Shown here piece by piece: positions 34,140 through 36,169 of a stretch of DNA of 36,169 nt. Positions within the stretch are counted from its first letter, which is position 1, and every line of letters begins with the position of its first letter. Below the pieces are notes generated by a model. That model worked only from the letters and a program-made list of their open reading frames with translations. It was not told where the DNA came from and ran no database searches. The position numbers and the translations under genes are program-made. Source of the stretch: Cephaloticoccus capnophilus (GTDB taxonomy: Bacteria > Verrucomicrobiota > Verrucomicrobiia > Opitutales > Opitutaceae); contig NZ_LSZP01000016.1 in assembly GCF_001580045.1 (NCBI RefSeq), forward strand, positions 1 through 36,169, given 5' to 3'.

Positions 34140-36169
34140 ATGAAGATTTTTCTGCGTACGGTCCTGTTGGCTCTGGTGGCACTCTTGCTCGGCTTGGTCG
34201 GGCTGGTGTTTACGGAGGCGGGCCAAGGCTGGGCGATTCGGCGAGCCATCGGCTTTGTGGATTTGCCGCCCGGGGTGGCTGTCGAATTTGAGTCAGTCAA
34301 GCTGGGGCTTGGTGCGGTGAAGCTTGGCGGGCTCAATGTGGGCGCGAACGGGGCGCGTGTGAAGCTGCCTTCACTGGAGTTGAGGGGCGATTTGTGGACG
34401 ATGGCTAGAGGCGAAGGGGTAATTATTACACAATTGGCGGCGCGGGACTGGGTCTTGGATTTGAGGGGAGTGGCTGCGGAGGACTTGCGCGGCGTGTTAG
34501 CTACGCTGGCGACGAGTGGGGGCAGTGATGGCGGGTTTTCACTCCCGGCGGAGTTTACGCTTTTGCCCTCGGCTTACGCGCAAGCGGCGAGCGGGGCGGC
34601 TGTCGCTCCGGCGCTGCGCACGGTTTTTGAGGGGGTGTTTCCTCATTTGGTGCTGCCGCTGGATGTAGCGATTGAGGGCCTGGACTTTGGCGGGCGAGTG
34701 CTTTTGCCCAAAGGGTTTTGGCAGCCGGAGTCACCGGTGATGACGGTGTGGCTCGGGTTAACGGGTGGCGGGCTGCGCGCGGGAGAGCAGAGCAAGTTTA
34801 AGCTAGAGAGCCGCGCGGAGTTTCGGGATGAGGACGGGCGGGAGCCCGGGCTTCCGCGCGATTTTGAGACGACCTTCGCGCTTCATGTGGATGTGGCGGC
34901 GGCCTTGGAGGATGTGCGGAAATTTTCGGAAGTATCACTCAAGCTGGAAGGCTGGGTTGAGGGCGGGCTGATTCCTGAAGCACTGCATGCGCAGGCGGAG
35001 GTTTCGGCGCAGCGAGTGTCGGGAGGGGAGGACTACAGGGCTCAAGTGAGTGTGGAGGGAAAGCGTTTGGTGGATGTGAGCGGCCACTACAGCGCGGCGA
35101 AGGCGGGGAGTGCGAGTGGTGTGGGCATTGGCCAGCTCGTGGGGAAGTGGGATGTCGAGCTGCGGGATGTCGACTTGCCGATCGCGCTTTTCGAGGCTGG
35201 GCCGCTGCAATCGTTTGCACCGCTGCCGCCCTTTGAACTGCATGGCGAAGGGAGTTTTGAGCTGGATGCACTTTTCTCGGATTTGCGTGCCGCTGGGCGC
35301 GTACAGTCGAGTATCCGCGAGCTCAATACTCTGGTTTCCGATGTGCCTGCCGAGCTTGGCAATTTGAGCGTGGATGCGGACTTTGCCTTTGAGGCGAGCG
35401 GCTTGGGGAGTGCGAGTGGGGCGACGAGTAGGGAGCGTATTGAGCGGCTGCGCTTCGCAATTACCCCGCTTGGGGCGACGGAGCCGCTACTCGTAGTCGC
35501 GGCGGCGCAGCCGTTCGAGTTGCAAGGCGGGGTCGGTGCAGATGGCAGTGCGGGTATCAGTGGCATCGAGGCCGAAGATCCTGAGCGGCCGCTTCTCTCG
35601 GTAGATATCCCGGGGCTACCGCTGGCGTTGACGGAGCCGTTTTTAGAGAACGTGGGTTTAGGAGGCTCGGTGTTGAGCGGGCGTTTCGAGGCGACCTTGC
35701 CGAGTGAGTCGAGGTTGCGCATGAGGACGGTGGGCCCGTTACGCGTGGAGAGTTTCGGACTTGTTTTGGAGGGCGAGCCGGCCTTGGAGGAGTTGAGTTT
35801 GGGGCTTGGGCTAGAGCTTGAAGCCGACTTCGAGGCGGCGAGTCTGGCACTAAAACTGAGCGGGCTCGAAGTGCGCGATAGCACGGATGCGTCGCTAGTC
35901 TCGGCAGATGTGGAGGCCGACTATCGGATGCATGCAAACGAGGAGGCGGGCGCCGCTGGCCCGATTTGTGCGTGGGCACAGGGCAGCTCGATCGCGGCTA
36001 CGGGCCAAGTGCGTGCTGACTTGGGAGGGCTAAGCAAGCAGCCGATTTTCGTGAAGGAAGGCACAGTGCCGGAGGCGGGTGCGCTTGATCTGGATTTTAC
36101 GACGAGCATGAGCGAGCTCGGGCAGTCGCTCTCGGCGCTTCTCAACGTGGAGGGCTTGCGAGTGCGGGG
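34140..36169 (+). CDS. AsmA/YdbH-like envelope protein (partial, runs off the window)
   Basis: The reading frame from ATG at 34140 stays open to the end, giving about 676 residues without a stop. The N-terminus, MKIFLRTVLLALVALLLGLV then GLVFTEAGQGWAIRR, is a signal anchor. The next part (VAVEFESVKLGLGAVKLGGL followed by NVGANGARVKLPSLELRG) matches the start of AsmA-type bridge proteins, in which amphipathic beta-strands form a lipid-carrying groove between membranes. The rest is repetitive alternating beta sequence rich in Leu, Gly, Glu and Val with no enzyme motif. It follows tsaD by 59 bp on the same strand. Family placement is by architecture only; YdbH, TamB-like or DUF748 relatives are alternatives. 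The C-terminus is missing. Confidence 0.7.
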   Translation, partial: MKIFLRTVLLALVALLLGLVGLVFTEAGQGWAIRRAIGFVDLPPGVAVEFESVKLGLGAVKLGGLNVGANGARVKLPSLELRGDLWTMARGEGVIITQLAARDWVLDLRGVAAEDLRGVLATLATSGGSDGGFSLPAEFTLLPSAYAQAASGAAVAPALRTVFEGVFPHLVLPLDVAIEGLDFGGRVLLPKGFWQPESPVMTVWLGLTGGGLRAGEQSKFKLESRAEFRDEDGREPGLPRDFETTFALHVDVAAALEDVRKFSEVSLKLEGWVEGGLIPEALHAQAEVSAQRVSGGEDYRAQVSVEGKRLVDVSGHYSAAKAGSASGVGIGQLVGKWDVELRDVDLPIALFEAGPLQSFAPLPPFELHGEGSFELDALFSDLRAAGRVQSSIRELNTLVSDVPAELGNLSVDADFAFEASGLGSASGATSRERIERLRFAITPLGATEPLLVVAAAQPFELQGGVGADGSAGISGIEAEDPERPLLSVDIPGLPLALTEPFLENVGLGGSVLSGRFEATLPSESRLRMRTVGPLRVESFGLVLEGEPALEELSLGLGLELEADFEAASLALKLSGLEVRDSTDASLVSADVEADYRMHANEEAGAAGPICAWAQGSSIAATGQVRADLGGLSKQPIFVKEGTVPEAGALDLDFTTSMSELGQSLSALLNVEGLRVR

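Overview
The window looks like ordinary chromosome from a GC-rich, diderm, aerobic bacterium of the Verrucomicrobia, most likely Opitutaceae or a close relative. The case rests on several points: an LpxC-FabZ fusion followed by lpxA (lipid A, so an outer membrane), an Opitutaceae-style TonB-dependent receptor whose mature N-terminus carries a TLSVFEVSS box, a cassette of pseudopilins whose last member resembles the Verru_Chthon cassette, an EF-P with an HRTPGNLRAF loop, and oxygen-dependent haem enzymes (HemF, HemY). Very few starts have a Shine-Dalgarno sequence. The lineage is an inference; no rRNA gene is present to settle it.

Layout, left to right: ftsA (3' end) and a divergent ftsZ; obg; purE; a leftward rmlB-rmlA pair; a rightward six-gene pseudopilin cassette (G, G-like, H, I, J, K); a leftward haem operon hemF-hemE-hemY; rightward rpmJ-rpmE encoding zinc-free L36 and L31; a eukaryote-like phosphoserine phosphatase; leftward argS and a YihY-family membrane protein; a TonB-dependent receptor; an orphan membrane-anchored solute-binding protein; a pyrimidine-nucleoside phosphorylase; leftward efp; rightward lpxC/fabZ, lpxA and a DUF5069 protein; leftward midA-like methyltransferase; and rightward ctp-tsaD followed by an AsmA-like protein that runs off the window. 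Most of this is housekeeping: division, ribosome function and maturation, haem, purine and serine synthesis, and envelope construction. No CRISPR array, tRNA, prophage, transposase or toxin-antitoxin gene was seen.

The most unusual element is a family of four interspersed repeats of about 292 bp (near 1739, 3798, 25803 and 29959). Each has roughly 19-bp terminal inverted repeats and a chain of five or six stem-loops around an almost invariant central box. Between copies, both arms of several stems change together so that pairing is kept, which points to selection on, or copying through, a folded nucleic acid. Three of the four sit exactly between convergent gene ends. A shorter repeat (TCTGTTCCCGTTTCAAACG) lies just ahead of two of them. 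No autonomous partner gene is in view.

A second theme is protein divergence at functionally key places: FtsZ lacks one of the two T7-loop aspartates, EF-P has Asn where the modified Lys/Arg normally sits, the nucleoside phosphorylase has lost the GRGLGHTGGT loop, and several conserved enzymes (HemF, ArgS, YihY, CtpA, TsaD, FtsZ) carry low-complexity insertions.
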